Part shown: positions 24,730-32,407 of the stretch, piece after piece | Numbering within the stretch: the stretch's first letter is position 1 | How the letters are laid out: each line of letters opens with the position of its first letter | DNA from: Faecalibacterium sp. UBA1819 | GTDB taxonomy: Bacteria > Bacillota > Clostridia > Oscillospirales > Ruminococcaceae | NCBI GenBank assembly: GCA_002315015.1 | Contig: DCEX01000032.1 | Location: 34,354-98,353, forward strand | Direction of reading: 5' to 3' | Length of the DNA stretch: 64,000 nt | Made by a program: the position numbers and the translations under genes | Notes under the pieces: model-generated | What the model was told of the DNA's origin: nothing | Database searches by the model: none | Seen by the model: only the letters and a program-made list of their open reading frames with translations

Positions 24730-25347
24730 ATGAAACACGAATGGAAAAAGCACGAAAAAACAATCTATGGGGCCAAGGCGGTGCCGGCCTTGGTTTTGAT
24801 TCCGGCGCAAAATTACATTATGATTGACGGGAAGGGAAATCCGAACAATGCGGATTTCTCGCATCGCGTTTCTGCGCTTTTTTCGCTCGCTTATACCATT
24901 AAAATGAACTATAAGGCCGCTATCAAAAACGGAGATTTAAAAACCGAGATAGATGATTTTGCGGTGTATCCTTTAGAAGGAATTTGGCGTCTGCCGCAAG
25001 GCGGCGAGTTTCGGAAAGAGCATTTGCAATACACCCTCATGATTTGCCAGCCGGAATGGATCAGCGGAAAAATGGTTATCACAGCACTGGAACAAGTGAA
25101 AAGAAAGAAGCCCTCTCCGCTTTGGGAGAAAGTGTATTTTGCGCGAAAGCAAAACGGCGAGTGCATCGAATGTTTGCACATCGGCGCTTTTGATGATGAG
25201 CCTGCTTCCTTTGAAAAAATGAAACAATTTGCAAGCGAAAATCACTTGCAATGGAACCAGGAACAGCACAGAGAAATTTATTTGAATAACGTGAACAGAA
25301 CGGCAAAAGAAAAATGGAAAACGATTTTACGTTATTCGGTTGGTTAA
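24730..25347 (+). CDS. GyrI-like small-molecule-binding domain protein
   Basis: 205-residue cytosolic single-domain protein of the GyrI-like (SHV-fold) group. Family-typical segments are YIMIDGKGNPNNADFSHRVSALFSLAYTIK, VYPLEGIWRLP and LHIGAFDDEPASFEKM. These domains bind hydrophobic or cationic compounds, and some hydrolyse or sequester xenobiotics. Standing alone next to a WYL regulator with a shared palindrome, it is probably induced by whatever the regulator senses. AAAGGAGG precedes ATG 24730. Confidence 0.9.
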   Translation: MKHEWKKHEKTIYGAKAVPALVLIPAQNYIMIDGKGNPNNADFSHRVSALFSLAYTIKMNYKAAIKNGDLKTEIDDFAVYPLEGIWRLPQGGEFRKEHLQYTLMICQPEWISGKMVITALEQVKRKKPSPLWEKVYFARKQNGECIECLHIGAFDDEPASFEKMKQFASENHLQWNQEQHREIYLNNVNRTAKEKWKTILRYSVG

Positions 25348-25619
25348 TGTTTGCCTCACTGTATGGTAAGCAAGCTTTGAGGATATCTGTGCGTTTTGGC
25401 GGCAATATCAAGGAAAATCTAATTTGATGCACTCGTGCGGCCTCATGCCGCCCGGGTGCTTTTTTATGTTCCCATGACGCTGTCTGCTGTGTAAAATTCT
25501 CCTTTCTTTACAACGCTTTACGTCTTGTGAAAAGGGGAACATTTCTTGGTTTTCGCGCTGGATTCTGGAAATGCAATGAAATTTGAGTTAACAAGCTGCG
25601 TTATTTCTCCTTCATTAAC
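25348..25619. other. Intergenic region without a recognisable gene
   Basis: Holds the terminator at 25429-25465 and otherwise AT-rich sequence. A loose dyad AGTTAA/TTAACT occurs near 25585-25620. No ORF with family features is visible. Confidence 0.5.
25429..25465 (+). terminator. Intrinsic terminator after the GyrI-like gene
   Basis: GCACTCGTGCGGC pairs with GCCGCCCGGGTGC (one mismatch, one G-U) and is followed by six T. Confidence 0.75.
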
Positions 25620-25648
25620 TTGTATTGTTTGAGCAAAGGAATTACAAT
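25620..25648 (+). promoter_or_regulatory. Promoter of the HTH/two-component genes
   Basis: TTGTAT (25620-25625), 17 bp, TACAAT (25643-25648), 20 bp before the first start codon. Confidence 0.5.
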
Positions 25649-25668
25649 AGAACGGATAGAGCTGCGAA

Positions 25669-25857
25669 ATGGATTGTATGGCATGGAAAGAGGCTGCCGA
25701 AAAGTGGGGCGCAACACCTCGTAGAGTAAATGATTATTGTGCCGGAGGCCGTATTCCCGACGCTGTGAAGATGGCCGGTGTTTGCCTGCTCCCCAAAACT
25801 GCGGAGAAGCCGATTGATGTTCAGACAAAACAAGGGAAGGAGTTGCGCCATGAATAA
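25669..25857 (+). CDS. Small excisionase-like helix-turn-helix protein
   Basis: 62 residues. MAWKEAAEKWGATPRRVNDYCAGGRIPDAVKMAGVCLLP matches the MerR/excisionase-type HTH proteins common in Clostridia mobile elements, where the helix motif is followed by an arginine/isoleucine wing and a proline-rich end (TAEKPID). ATG 25669 or ATG 25678 may be used; neither has a strong ribosome binding site. It overlaps the response regulator by 8 bp, so it belongs to that operon. It may be a DNA-binding auxiliary of the two-component system or a leftover from a mobile element. Confidence 0.75.
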   Translation: MDCMAWKEAAEKWGATPRRVNDYCAGGRIPDAVKMAGVCLLPKTAEKPIDVQTKQGKELRHE

Positions 25858-26542
25858 AATTTTGATTATAGATGATGACAGAGAACTATGTGCTTTGATT
25901 AAACGCAGCGTGCAAACGGAAAATATACAAGCCGATTTTTGTAATACCGGAAAAGAGGGTTTGCAAAAATTGAAAGAGCGAGAGTATCAGCTTGTGGTGC
26001 TGGATGTGATGATGCCCGGTATGGACGGCTTTGAAACGCTGGAAGAAATCCGCAAAGAGAACAGCCTGCCGATTTTGATGTTAACATCCAAAAATGACAG
26101 CATTTGCAAAGTGCGGGGTTTACGGGCTGGGGCGGATGATTATCTGACAAAACCGTTTGATATGGATGAACTAATTGCTCGTATTCTTTCGCTCATTCGC
26201 CGCTACACTCGCTTTAATCATCAAGCCGAAACCATGCAAAAACTGGATTTTGACGGATTGCAGATTGACCTTGAAAATCGTTCTGTCACGACGGCAAACG
26301 GCACTTTTGAACTTCCGCCAAAGGAATTTGATCTGCTCCTATACTGTGCCAAACATCAAGGAAAAATTTTGACCAAACAGCAGATTTGCGAGGAAGTATG
26401 GGGCGAAGAATATTTCTATGATGATAGCAACATTATGGCGATTATCAGCCGACTTCGTAAAAAATTGGAAGTCAGTCCTTCCAGTCCAAAGTATATCCAA
26501 ACGGTCAAAGGAATTGGCTATCGCTTTAATAAGGAGGTTTAG
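25850..26542 (+). CDS. OmpR/VanR-type response regulator
   Basis: 230 residues: a receiver domain (acidic DDD at 8-10, phospho-acceptor D52 in VVLDVMMPG, conserved lysine in YLTKPFD) and an OmpR-type winged-helix DNA-binding domain with LPPKEFDLLLYCAKHQGKILTKQQICEEVWG. ATG 25850 has AAGGAG upstream; the frame is open earlier but overlaps the HTH gene. Paired with the kinase 5 bp downstream. Its probable target is the set of 11-bp-spaced direct repeats at 27519-27559 in front of the ABC genes. Confidence 0.95.
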   Translation: MNKILIIDDDRELCALIKRSVQTENIQADFCNTGKEGLQKLKEREYQLVVLDVMMPGMDGFETLEEIRKENSLPILMLTSKNDSICKVRGLRAGADDYLTKPFDMDELIARILSLIRRYTRFNHQAETMQKLDFDGLQIDLENRSVTTANGTFELPPKEFDLLLYCAKHQGKILTKQQICEEVWGEEYFYDDSNIMAIISRLRKKLEVSPSSPKYIQTVKGIGYRFNKEV

Positions 26543-26547
26543 CCGGT

Positions 26548-27465
26548 ATGGAAATCATCATTTTCTTTTCCATTTTGATTGCTGTTTTGGCTGTACTGAC
26601 TGCCCTCGTTCTCATTCGGCGCGTACAAAAGCAAATAGCAGAAATGACCGATGCTCTGATGGATGTGAAAAATGGAAATGGTAATCGGCGTATCTTGTCT
26701 GAAGCAAATGAACTGGTAGCCCCTCTTGCTTATCAAATCAATGAGATTGTTGTGGCCTATGAAAGCAGACTTTCGACTGTACGGCAGGCAGAAGAAACTA
26801 ACCGCCAGCTTATGACGAGCCTTTCCCACGATGTTCGGACGCCCCTTACCACTCTGATCGGGTATCTTGATGCTGCACACAAGGGGCTTGTCACAGGAAA
26901 AGACCGGGATGATTATATCGAAACCGCCCGCCGGAAAGCCCACGATCTGAAAGAATATATTGATGTGCTCTTTGACTGGTTTAAGTTAAATTCTGACGAG
27001 TTTGCTTTGGAGATCCAGAGCGTTGAGGCTGCCGAGCTGACAAGAAATATCCTGATTGACTGGATACCGATTTTTGAGGATAAACAGGTTGATTATGATA
27101 TTGATATTCCTGAACAGCCTGTCCGGGTAAGATTGGATATGGACAGCTATATGAGGATTATCAATAACCTTATTCAAAATGTAATGGCTCACAGCCATGC
27201 GAACAAAATCAAAATCGCCCTATCAATGAAGGAAACTAACATGGAACTGCTGCTGGCGGATAATGGCGTAGGAATTGAGAAAGAAGATTTGAAACACATA
27301 TTTGAACGGCTTTATAAGTGTGATAAAGGCCGATCCCAAAAAGGCAGCGGTCTTGGCCTTTCTATTGTCCATCAGCTTGTAGAAAAGATGAGCGGAAGCA
27401 TAACGGTTGAAAGTTTTCCGGGAAAAGGAACTGCATTTATATTACTTTTTCCTTTGGAGATTTAA
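26548..27465 (+). CDS. Sensor histidine kinase with minimal N-terminal membrane anchor
   Basis: 305-residue membrane kinase. One hydrophobic helix (residues ~3-23) is the only membrane segment and there is no extracytoplasmic sensor domain. A HAMP-like linker is followed by the H box SLSHDVRTPL (H94), N box NNLIQNVMAHS, and G boxes DNGVGIEKED and GSGLGLSI. Kinases of this kind next to ABC exporters in Firmicutes respond to peptide antibiotics, often through the transporter. TTTAATAAGGAGGTTTAG upstream gives a very strong AAGGAGG ribosome binding site. Confidence 0.95.
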   Translation: MEIIIFFSILIAVLAVLTALVLIRRVQKQIAEMTDALMDVKNGNGNRRILSEANELVAPLAYQINEIVVAYESRLSTVRQAEETNRQLMTSLSHDVRTPLTTLIGYLDAAHKGLVTGKDRDDYIETARRKAHDLKEYIDVLFDWFKLNSDEFALEIQSVEAAELTRNILIDWIPIFEDKQVDYDIDIPEQPVRVRLDMDSYMRIINNLIQNVMAHSHANKIKIALSMKETNMELLLADNGVGIEKEDLKHIFERLYKCDKGRSQKGSGLGLSIVHQLVEKMSGSITVESFPGKGTAFILLFPLEI

Positions 27466-27518
27466 GCGGGTTCCCGTCTGTATGGCGGGAACCTTTGTCG
27501 TTTTGCTCGTTGCAAATT

Positions 27519-27559
27519 GCAAGGTTAATGCAAGGTTGCGGCAAGGTTCATGCAAGGTT
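27519..27559 (+). repeat. Four direct repeats of GCAAGGTT at exact 11-bp period (operator of ABC genes)
   Basis: GCAAGGTT starts at 27519, 27530, 27541 and 27552; the 3-base spacers are AAT, GCG, CAT. One helical turn per repeat places all copies on the same DNA face. A -10 TAGAAT follows at 27567-27572 with no consensus -35, as in activator-dependent promoters. Likely binding site of the upstream response regulator. Confidence 0.8.
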
Positions 27560-27598
27560 GATGTGATAGAATACTTTACAGAACAGGAGGTTTTGAAT

Positions 27599-28525
27599 AT
27601 GGGTACAAATTACATCATTGAAACAAAAAATCTAACAAAGCAATATGGCTCACAAAAGAGTGTAGCTGACTTAAATATCCATGTGAAGCGTGGGAGAATT
27701 TATGGTCTGCTGGGCCGCAACGGAGCCGGGAAAACCACGACCATGAAAATGCTGTTGGGCTTAACGAAGCCGACTTCCGGGGCGGTTAAAATCTGGGGAA
27801 AATCTTTGCAGGGGAATGAAAAGAAGTTATTGCCCCGTATCGGCAGCCTAATTGAGTCCCCCGGCTTTTATCCCAATCTGACCGGCACAGAGAACCTGCG
27901 TATCTTTGCTACCCTGCGGGGCGTACCAAACAATCATGCCATCAAAGACGCTCTGGATTTGGTGGGTCTGCCCTACAAAGATAAAAAGCTCTTTTCCCAG
28001 TATTCTCTTGGTATGAAGCAGCGGCTTGCCATCGCCCTTGCTGTTATGCACGATCCAGAACTTTTGATTTTGGATGAGCCGATCAACGGTCTCGATCCTA
28101 TCGGTATTGCAGAAGTACGCTCCTTTATTCGGGAACTGTGCGACGCAAGAGGAAAAACCATTTTGATTTCCAGTCACATTCTTTCGGAGATTTCCTTGCT
28201 GGCTGACGATATTGGAATTATCGACCACGGCGCATTGCTGGAAGAAGAAAGCCTTGCTGAGCTGGAGCAAAAAAGCAGTAAGCATATCCGGTTTACGCTC
28301 TCTGATACTGCACAGGCAGCAAGAATTTTGGAATGTACTTTCCGTGAAAATCATTTCTCTATACAGGACGACCACAATCTGCGCCTGTACAACCTTAATC
28401 TGCCGGTGCGGAAAATTGTAACTGCCTTTGTAGAAAATGGATTGGAGGTATCGGAAGCGCATACCTGTGAAGAAAGCCTTGAAGATTACTTCAAGCGTGT
28501 GACAGGGGGCGAAGGAATTGCTTAA
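27599..28525 (+). CDS. ABC transporter ATP-binding protein (bacitracin/lantibiotic export type)
   Basis: 308 residues, cytosolic ATPase of an ABC-2 exporter. Walker A is GLLGRNGAGKTTT, the signature is YSLGMKQRLAIA and Walker B LLILDEPINGLD; the H-loop follows in ISSHILSEI. The sequence belongs to the BcrA/LanF-like branch (IGSLIESPGFYPNLTGTENL). The frame is open from 27407, but ATG 27599 behind CAGGAGG is the start. It heads a four-gene operon with two permeases and a lipoprotein, downstream of the two-component system; together they resemble self-immunity or peptide-antibiotic detoxification modules. Confidence 0.95.
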   Translation: MGTNYIIETKNLTKQYGSQKSVADLNIHVKRGRIYGLLGRNGAGKTTTMKMLLGLTKPTSGAVKIWGKSLQGNEKKLLPRIGSLIESPGFYPNLTGTENLRIFATLRGVPNNHAIKDALDLVGLPYKDKKLFSQYSLGMKQRLAIALAVMHDPELLILDEPINGLDPIGIAEVRSFIRELCDARGKTILISSHILSEISLLADDIGIIDHGALLEEESLAELEQKSSKHIRFTLSDTAQAARILECTFRENHFSIQDDHNLRLYNLNLPVRKIVTAFVENGLEVSEAHTCEESLEDYFKRVTGGEGIA

Positions 28526-29303
28526 ACTAATCAAATGCGAATTTTTGAAATTAAAGCGGAAGAAATTTATTCCGTTGATTATTTTGGCCGCTTTCCTGTT
28601 TCCGATCCCGTTGACCTATCTGATGACAACACCTTCTATGATGGAGCGATATACGGATCCGACAGATGCTTTCGACGCACTTTTTAATATGGTGTTGGGT
28701 TATGGTATTCAGTTCTTACTGCCCTGCATTCTCGGAGTGATTGCCGCTATCCTGTTTTTTATGGAACGCGACAATGATACATTCAAAAATCTGCGTACTA
28801 TTCCCGTAACCAGCACGCAAATGGTGCTTGCAAAAATTATTGTCCTGTTTCTCTTTGGAATTGTTTTTTGTGTTGCTTCTACTATTGCAACAATTCTTTG
28901 TGGATTTGGAACATCAGAAGTTTATGGAATAGGATATAAATTGTTTTTGGCGGTTGAAACAGGAATTTTTATTACGGCGGGAACACTCCCGTTGATTGTC
29001 CTCGTTGTCTTTTTTAGTAAGACCTATGTTTTTTCCATTTTGCTGTGTATCTTTTACAGCGTTCTGAATATGAGTGCCGCGGCGTTGTTTGACACTTTAC
29101 CTAAAACCATATTATGGCTTCTGCCCACACCACTGACTACATTTTGGAGTGCAGGAGATATGGCGGCTCATGGAATAAAAATGGACTTGGAGCAAATGAC
29201 AGGGCTAATTCCTTCAACATTTCAAGCTGTACTCATTCTTGGGGTCATGGCAATCGTTTCGTTCCTGCTGATTGACAGATTATATAAGCAAAGGGGAGAA
29301 TAA
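28518..29303 (+). CDS. ABC-2 type permease, lantibiotic-immunity type (subunit 1)
   Basis: 261-residue integral membrane protein with about six hydrophobic segments. The N-terminus MLKLIKCEFLKLKRKKFIP is the usual juxtamembrane start of LanE/BcrB-type permeases. Translation appears to start at TTG 28518, overlapping the ATPase gene by 8 bp, with GGGGG 8 bases upstream; no in-frame ATG exists near. It should form a heteromeric channel with the next gene's product and the ATPase. The exported or expelled substrate is unknown, probably a membrane-active peptide. Confidence 0.9.
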   Translation: MLKLIKCEFLKLKRKKFIPLIILAAFLFPIPLTYLMTTPSMMERYTDPTDAFDALFNMVLGYGIQFLLPCILGVIAAILFFMERDNDTFKNLRTIPVTSTQMVLAKIIVLFLFGIVFCVASTIATILCGFGTSEVYGIGYKLFLAVETGIFITAGTLPLIVLVVFFSKTYVFSILLCIFYSVLNMSAAALFDTLPKTILWLLPTPLTTFWSAGDMAAHGIKMDLEQMTGLIPSTFQAVLILGVMAIVSFLLIDRLYKQRGE

Positions 29304-29305
29304 AC

Positions 29306-30085
29306 ATGGTTCGCATTGTAAAAACAGAATTTTATAAATTGAAAAGGTATCATATCCTTTGGGCGGGCGTTGCGCTCATGCTCCTATCCGTCCTGCTGAC
29401 CTTGTTTACCTCGATGGCGAATGATGGTTCTGTTTGGGATTTCGCCTATCTTACAGAACAGGTCATCAAAAATAATATGTCCATGATTTTCCCAATGTGT
29501 ATTAGCCTAATTGCTGGATATATGATTTCTCGTGAGCAGACGGATGACACATTGAAAAATATTCTGACTGTGCCAATCTCTTTTAAGAAACTGCTGATTG
29601 GAAAACTGATTGCGTGCGGCGTATTGTCTATTATTTTTGGACTGATATGCAGTCTGTTTACAATCATAGCGGAAATAATTGTGGGATTTCCCGGCTTTGA
29701 GATTTCCTTAGCTCTAAAAGCAACCTTGCAGATTACCGCAGTTAATTTCTTTTTATATCTTGCGGTTCTGCCAATTATCGCTCTTACTTGTCGGAGAGCA
29801 GGCAGCTTTTTAGTTGGTGTAATCATTGCTTTTGTCTATGGATATGGAGGGATGTTTGCCGCAGGAAATATGACATTAGCAAACTTCTATCCGATTACCG
29901 CAAGCCTTGGTATGGTAGGCTACCGCAGCTATGATACCGCGGTCAACTGGAATATCGGAATCTGTTCTTGCAGCCTTGTGCTTGCTGTCGTTATTTCTGC
30001 CATCTTGATTTTGTGGATGAAAGAGCGAGAAGTAACTCAAACAAAGAAAAATACTAAAAAGGCAGCACCAAAGAAAGGCTGGTGA
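29306..30085 (+). CDS. ABC-2 type permease, lantibiotic-immunity type (subunit 2)
   Basis: 259 residues with about six membrane segments and the same start pattern (MVRIVKTEFYKLKRYHILW). It is separated from subunit 1 by 2 bp and has AGGGGAG before ATG 29306. A basic C-terminal tail (KKNTKKAAPKKGW) follows the last helix. The two permeases are similar in layout, consistent with LanE/LanG-like pairs, though LanE and LanG cannot be assigned by eye. Confidence 0.9.
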   Translation: MVRIVKTEFYKLKRYHILWAGVALMLLSVLLTLFTSMANDGSVWDFAYLTEQVIKNNMSMIFPMCISLIAGYMISREQTDDTLKNILTVPISFKKLLIGKLIACGVLSIIFGLICSLFTIIAEIIVGFPGFEISLALKATLQITAVNFFLYLAVLPIIALTCRRAGSFLVGVIIAFVYGYGGMFAAGNMTLANFYPITASLGMVGYRSYDTAVNWNIGICSCSLVLAVVISAILILWMKEREVTQTKKNTKKAAPKKGW

Positions 30086-30092
30086 TGATTTT

Positions 30093-30554
30093 ATGAAGAA
30101 AATAGTTTTAGTATTCGCATTCATTCTTGTGGGAAGTTTTATGCTTTCTGGCTGTTCCAAAAATGAAATTCTTGATCATTATAATAATATCATTCAGTCG
30201 GTTGGAGCCATAGAGCTTACAGGAAAGTTATCTTTGGAGGGAACAAAAGAAAAAGGGATTGATGATTACACGGGAACTTATACGGCTGATTATGAGAATT
30301 TTTCAGATACAGAGTATTTGTTTGGAGGAACTTCCATAAAGAGAGAAGCCGGTAAGGAGCTGTCTATTGATTGCAATTTGGAAGTTACGGAAGGTACTGC
30401 AAAAGTATTTTGGGTTTCGGGCTCTGATGAAGCAGTCACTTTGATTGAAACAACCGGAACTTATCGTGACACAATTATACTTCCTGATGGTGGAAATTAT
30501 ATCGGCATTGAGTGTGAGGACTTTACTGGAAGCATTGAGTTGAATATTGAATAA
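30093..30554 (+). CDS. Predicted lipoprotein of unknown function in the ABC operon
   Basis: 153 residues. A type II signal peptide (MKKIVLVFAFILVGSFMLSGC) has its lipobox LSGC with the lipidated cysteine at 21. The mature part is beta-rich and acidic, with several short GTY/GTS-type strands, and no enzyme motifs. I do not recognise a family. Being the last gene of the exporter operon, 7 bp after the permease, it could be a surface immunity lipoprotein in the manner of LanI, or a substrate-binding helper; this is context only. Its ribosome binding site is weak (GGTGATG). Confidence 0.75.
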   Translation: MKKIVLVFAFILVGSFMLSGCSKNEILDHYNNIIQSVGAIELTGKLSLEGTKEKGIDDYTGTYTADYENFSDTEYLFGGTSIKREAGKELSIDCNLEVTEGTAKVFWVSGSDEAVTLIETTGTYRDTIILPDGGNYIGIECEDFTGSIELNIE

Positions 30555-30557
30555 CAT

Positions 30558-30600
30558 TCTGCCGGACGACGGCAAAAGAAAAAAGCCGTCGTCTAGCAGA
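30558..30600. other. Large inverted repeat after the lipoprotein gene
   Basis: TCTGC and GACGACGGC on the left pair with GCCGTCGTC and GCAGA on the right, leaving a purine-only loop. It has no T-tract; it may terminate weakly or be an end structure of a former mobile element. Confidence 0.5.
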
Positions 30601-30602
30601 CG

Positions 30603-30975
30603 CATTCGGAAAGTCACTATTTAGGCCAGCTGGTTGACGGCGGCGGCCTTGCTCCATACGGCTATGACCTTGTAAAAAGCGAGCGTTTTAATAAGTGAAA
30701 GCATGAACTCTATAATCTGGTGGTCAATGCAACCGAAGCCGCTGTGGTGCGTATCATCTTTGATAAGGCGGTGTATCTGCTGCGGCAAAACCCGCAAACA
30801 AACCGACTGTGACGGGCAGACGAGCTACACAGCCACCATAGAGGCAAAGAAAATGATCGTGAGCTGTTTGATAAAGCGGGTAGAGGGATTCCGCGACTAC
30901 AAGCTGCACATTGATTTCAACATTGACTTTACATAGTTCTGTGAAGGGCTGGACATTGTGATGATTACCGCATAA
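30603..30975 (+). pseudogene. Decayed large serine recombinase (Tn4451/TndX-like) fragment
   Basis: The reading frame from 30603 gives LVDGGGLAPYGYDLVK, a stop after RFNK, then YNLVVNATEAAVVRIIFDKAV: the recombinase-domain segment of large serine recombinases. After a deletion and frame change, a second frame gives TIEAKKMIVSCLIKRVEGF and YKLHIDFNIDFT then a stop, the usual C-terminal end of the same proteins. The catalytic N-terminal resolvase domain and most of the middle are missing. It is dead and marks the right end of a former mobile element. Confidence 0.85.
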
Positions 30976-31008
30976 AAAACAAAACCTCGCCTCCTTTCGG
31001 AAGCGAGG
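30976..31008 (-). terminator. Terminator of the tRNA-Ala gene
   Basis: On the minus strand CCTCGCTTCC pairs with GGAGGCGAGG across a GAAA tetraloop and is followed by TTTTGTTTTTT. It ends at the last codon of the recombinase fragment. Confidence 0.88.
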
Positions 31009-31028
31009 AAAAATTCTTTCCCTTGAGA

Positions 31029-31104
<76 letters not shown>

Positions 31105-31154
31105 AGATGTGGGAAAGAACATTTATTTAGTTTTGTTGAGGGGTGTGTAACCGC

Positions 31155-31186
31155 TTCAAGCGCTCTCCCAGCTGAGCTATACCCCC
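31155..31186 (-). pseudogene. Truncated 5' half of a second tRNA-Ala
   Basis: The first 32 bases of the tRNA-Ala (from the 5' GGGGG through the D arm to GCGCTTGAA) are repeated without change, then the sequence departs just before the anticodon. The copy lies between the promoter and the intact gene, so it is co-transcribed in the tRNA precursor. It cannot fold into a tRNA. Confidence 0.9.
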
Positions 31187-31274
31187 AAATAAAAGGGTGT
31201 GCTGAGTATTTCTTAATTTAATTTTGCAACCCGGTTAGCGGTTCCGTGTGCTCCGCTTTCCTGACTGCTTGTTT

Positions 31275-31303
31275 ATTATAACAGCCTCACACATAAATGT
31301 CAA
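31275..31303 (-). promoter_or_regulatory. Perfect consensus promoter of the tRNA-Ala unit
   Basis: Minus strand: TTGACA (31303-31298), 17-bp spacer, TATAAT (31280-31275). Both hexamers match the sigma-70/sigma-A consensus fully. Confidence 0.95.
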
Positions 31304-31375
31304 CACTTTTTCTGAAATTTTTTTATTTTTTTTCGCAAAAGCTTGAAGGCTCTGTGATATGATAGTTTTTGTACT

Positions 31376-31387
31376 ACTTTATAAAGG
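31376..31387. repeat. Palindromic box 1 upstream of XRE gene
   Basis: ACTTTATAAAGG, within a 20-base segment repeated almost unchanged at 31482-31503 (TTTTTGT-CTACTTTATAAAG). Possible operator of the XRE regulator. Confidence 0.5.
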
Positions 31388-31491
31388 TAAGAGGGTTTTT
31401 AATCCCAATGCTTTTGGTTGAATTTGCGATAAGTGCATTATATATTGCTTTTAGAACAAACTTATCAATTTAAAAAGCTTATTTTTGTTCT

Positions 31492-31503
31492 ACTTTATAA
31501 AGT
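31492..31503. repeat. Palindromic box 2 upstream of XRE gene
   Basis: ACTTTATAAAGT is a perfect 12-bp palindrome, 116 bp after box 1 and 50 bp before the XRE start codon. Another partial copy, ACTTTATAGT, occurs at 31996-32005 in the promoter of the sugar transferase unit. Confidence 0.55.
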
Positions 31504-31553
31504 GTTCTTATTCAATTTTCATTTAGTCATACTAAGTTTAGGAGGTATACCAA

Positions 31554-31904
31554 ATGAAAAAGCGAAATACACCAAAAGAAATGGGACAAAAAATTCAACT
31601 TGCCCGCAAAGAAGCTGGCTATACGCAAGACGAATTGGCGGAGTTGCTTGACATCAATCCCAAAAACTTATCCGCGGTAGAAAGAGGTGCTTTGGGGCTT
31701 TCCATTGAGCGCTTGTGTACGATTAGCATGGCTTTGCATGTTTCTGTGGATTCCTTACTTTTTTCACAGGAAAATTTTGATGCAGGCCATTGTGCACGTA
31801 TTGCAGCAAAACTGGAAGATCTGTCTGAAGATCAATTAAATGCCGTTGAGCAGGTGATTACTTCAATTGTCAAAGCGTATCAGCTTGGAAGAAAAAACGA
31901 ATAA
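31554..31904 (+). CDS. XRE-family transcriptional regulator
   Basis: 116-residue regulator. The HTH (residues ~10-65) reads MGQKIQLARKEAGYTQDELAELLDINPKNLSAVERGALGLSIERLCTISMAL, the Cro/C1 type. The C-terminal part (LEDLSEDQLNAVEQVITSIVKAYQ) looks like a short dimerisation helix pair. GGAGG is 7-8 bases ahead of ATG 31554. It is surrounded by ACTTTATAAAG boxes on both sides, which makes autoregulation and control of the downstream sugar transferase plausible. No phage or toxin gene is adjacent. Confidence 0.93.
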   Translation: MKKRNTPKEMGQKIQLARKEAGYTQDELAELLDINPKNLSAVERGALGLSIERLCTISMALHVSVDSLLFSQENFDAGHCARIAAKLEDLSEDQLNAVEQVITSIVKAYQLGRKNE

Positions 31905-31909
31905 CGGAT

Positions 31910-31956
31910 AAAAGGGTCACAAGTAAATTCGTGGAGGATTTATTTGTGCCCCTTTT
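31910..31956 (+). terminator. Terminator after the XRE gene
   Basis: AAAAGGGTCACAAGTAAAT pairs with ATTTATTTGTGCCCCTTTT (G-U pairs and one mismatch). The 3' arm ends in TTTT. Confidence 0.7.
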
Positions 31957-31981
31957 AGATGCAGCAAGTAAACTTAAAAAG

Positions 31982-32010
31982 TTGAATTAAAAGAAACTTT
32001 ATAGTATAAT
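31982..32010 (+). promoter_or_regulatory. Promoter upstream of the sugar transferase
   Basis: TTGAAT (31982-31987), 17 bp, TATAAT (32005-32010). The spacer contains ACTTTATAGT, a partial XRE box. Confidence 0.7.
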
Positions 32011-32407
32011 ATGAAAAGAGTTTGATAAAAATGAAAAAGGTGTGTCTAAACATTAGATAAACAAAGGCTAAAAAGGTGATTCTATGATAAAAGAGTGAAA
32101 AACTTCATGTAAATTTTGTATTTTAAGTTTGTTTTTGGAAATCTATGCAGATTTAGTGGAATTGGGATAAGAGGACATTGAAAAAAGGTGGAATAGAGTG
32201 TATAATACGATATATGTTACTATAAGAGATAAGCAGAGTGATGTGGTTATTTCAACTTTTAGATATGGTTGAAAATAACTTTTTGAATCGCCGCTCCAAT
32301 TTTCGCTGTTACGAGTGGAAAATGGAGATGGAACCTGAATGTAGAAAAAGTTTGCAGAACAGTTTAATTGATCCGCGAGAAGAGGAAAGGAAGAAAAAAA
32401 CCGCTTT
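32011..32407 (+). other. Long AT-rich leader of the sugar transferase gene
   Basis: About 400 bases with no convincing coding frame: a 66-codon frame at 32238-32438 overlaps the next gene and resembles nothing I know. Composition is clearly more AT-rich than the gene behind it. It could be a regulatory leader or the residue of a lost gene. Confidence 0.4.

Noticed and set aside
30703-30936. Free-standing 77-codon ORF
   Set aside because: Its C-terminal half is the tail of the decayed recombinase; the N-terminal half is out-of-frame sequence of the same relic.
31155-31186. A second functional tRNA gene
   Set aside because: Only the 5' half is present; the anticodon stem, T arm and 3' acceptor strand are missing.
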